From contig NC_060956.1 of NCBI RefSeq assembly GCF_910589235.1, forward strand, positions 13,320,999 to 13,384,998: 64,000 nucleotides of DNA. The letters run 5' to 3'. The position numbers were made by a program, and so were the translations under genes. Every line of letters begins with the position of its first letter. Position 1 is the stretch's first letter. The notes under the pieces are model-generated. The model was given only the letters and a program-made list of their open reading frames with translations, ran no database searches and had not been told where the DNA came from. Positions 63,901 to 64,000 of the stretch are shown piece by piece. This DNA comes from Vespa crabro (Eukaryota > Arthropoda > Insecta > Hymenoptera > Vespidae).

Positions 63901-64000
63901 GAAAGTTTTTTAAAAATGCTCTAGAGATAAACTACTCGCTGATGGTAAAAATCCATCGTTGACATTCTAAACTTGCCCTCTTTAAATGCACTCATTCCAC

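Larger units (their letters stand above)
52590..64000 (+). other. Presumed giant intron, no exon recognised
   Basis: Over 11 kb hold only chance reading frames. Less AT-rich islands occur at about 55540-55990, 56270-56600, 57160-57310, 61120-61330, 62060-62380 and 63430-63660. They could be enhancers or unrecognised alternative exons. Microsatellites lie at 57547-57622 and 57858-57907. The interval could also contain a separate gene that I cannot see. Confidence 0.45.

Overview
The window is nuclear DNA of an insect, most likely a hymenopteran and plausibly a bee. The evidence is strongly AT-rich intergenic and intronic DNA, many short GT-AG introns, insect-type orthologues, and an 80-bp mariner-derived element whose ends begin TTGGGTTGGCAACTAAGT. 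That terminal repeat is well known from mariners of honeybee and related insects. The species assignment is an inference. All gene models were spliced by eye from reading frame, GT/AG (once GC/AG) sites and phase. Every internal junction given keeps frame, but none is backed by transcripts.

Layout. 1-3974 (+) is the 3' end of transcription factor AP-2 (last three coding exons), followed by a probable long 3' UTR and gene-poor sequence to 9.7 kb. 9745-12138 (-) is a Sam68/quaking-related KH-domain RNA-binding protein, head to head with an intronless cytosolic isoleucyl-tRNA synthetase at 12810-16583 (+). 18398-19634 (-) is a TMUB-type transmembrane ubiquitin-like protein. 22127-25834 (+) is an SR-rich cyclophilin (NKTR/Moca-cyp type) carrying a hAT-type miniature element in one intron and a 30-nt exon. 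27818-47041 (-) is the complete 29-coding-exon E3 ligase Ubr3, about 1,940 aa. Its ninth intron (about 8.1 kb) holds a dead mariner transposase, the 80-bp mariner miniature element, and an opposite-strand secreted-protein gene (36292-42176, tentatively DUF4803-like). That nested gene has two candidate first exons and one set of downstream exons. RpS15A (+, 48148-49321, with a TOP-type 5' end) and Sod1 (-, 49557-50024) follow, tail to tail. From about 51.3 kb to the end lie a probable 5' leader, one signal-peptide exon (52451-52589) and more than 11 kb of intron-like DNA of a gene leaving the window.

The genes do not form one pathway. Most are housekeeping genes: translation (IleRS, RpS15A), RNA processing (KH protein, SR-cyclophilin), ubiquitin and ER-associated turnover (TMUB, Ubr3) and redox defence (Sod1). 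The least understood locus is the nested secreted-protein gene with alternative 5' exons inside Ubr3. I saw no evidence of a wholly new biological system.
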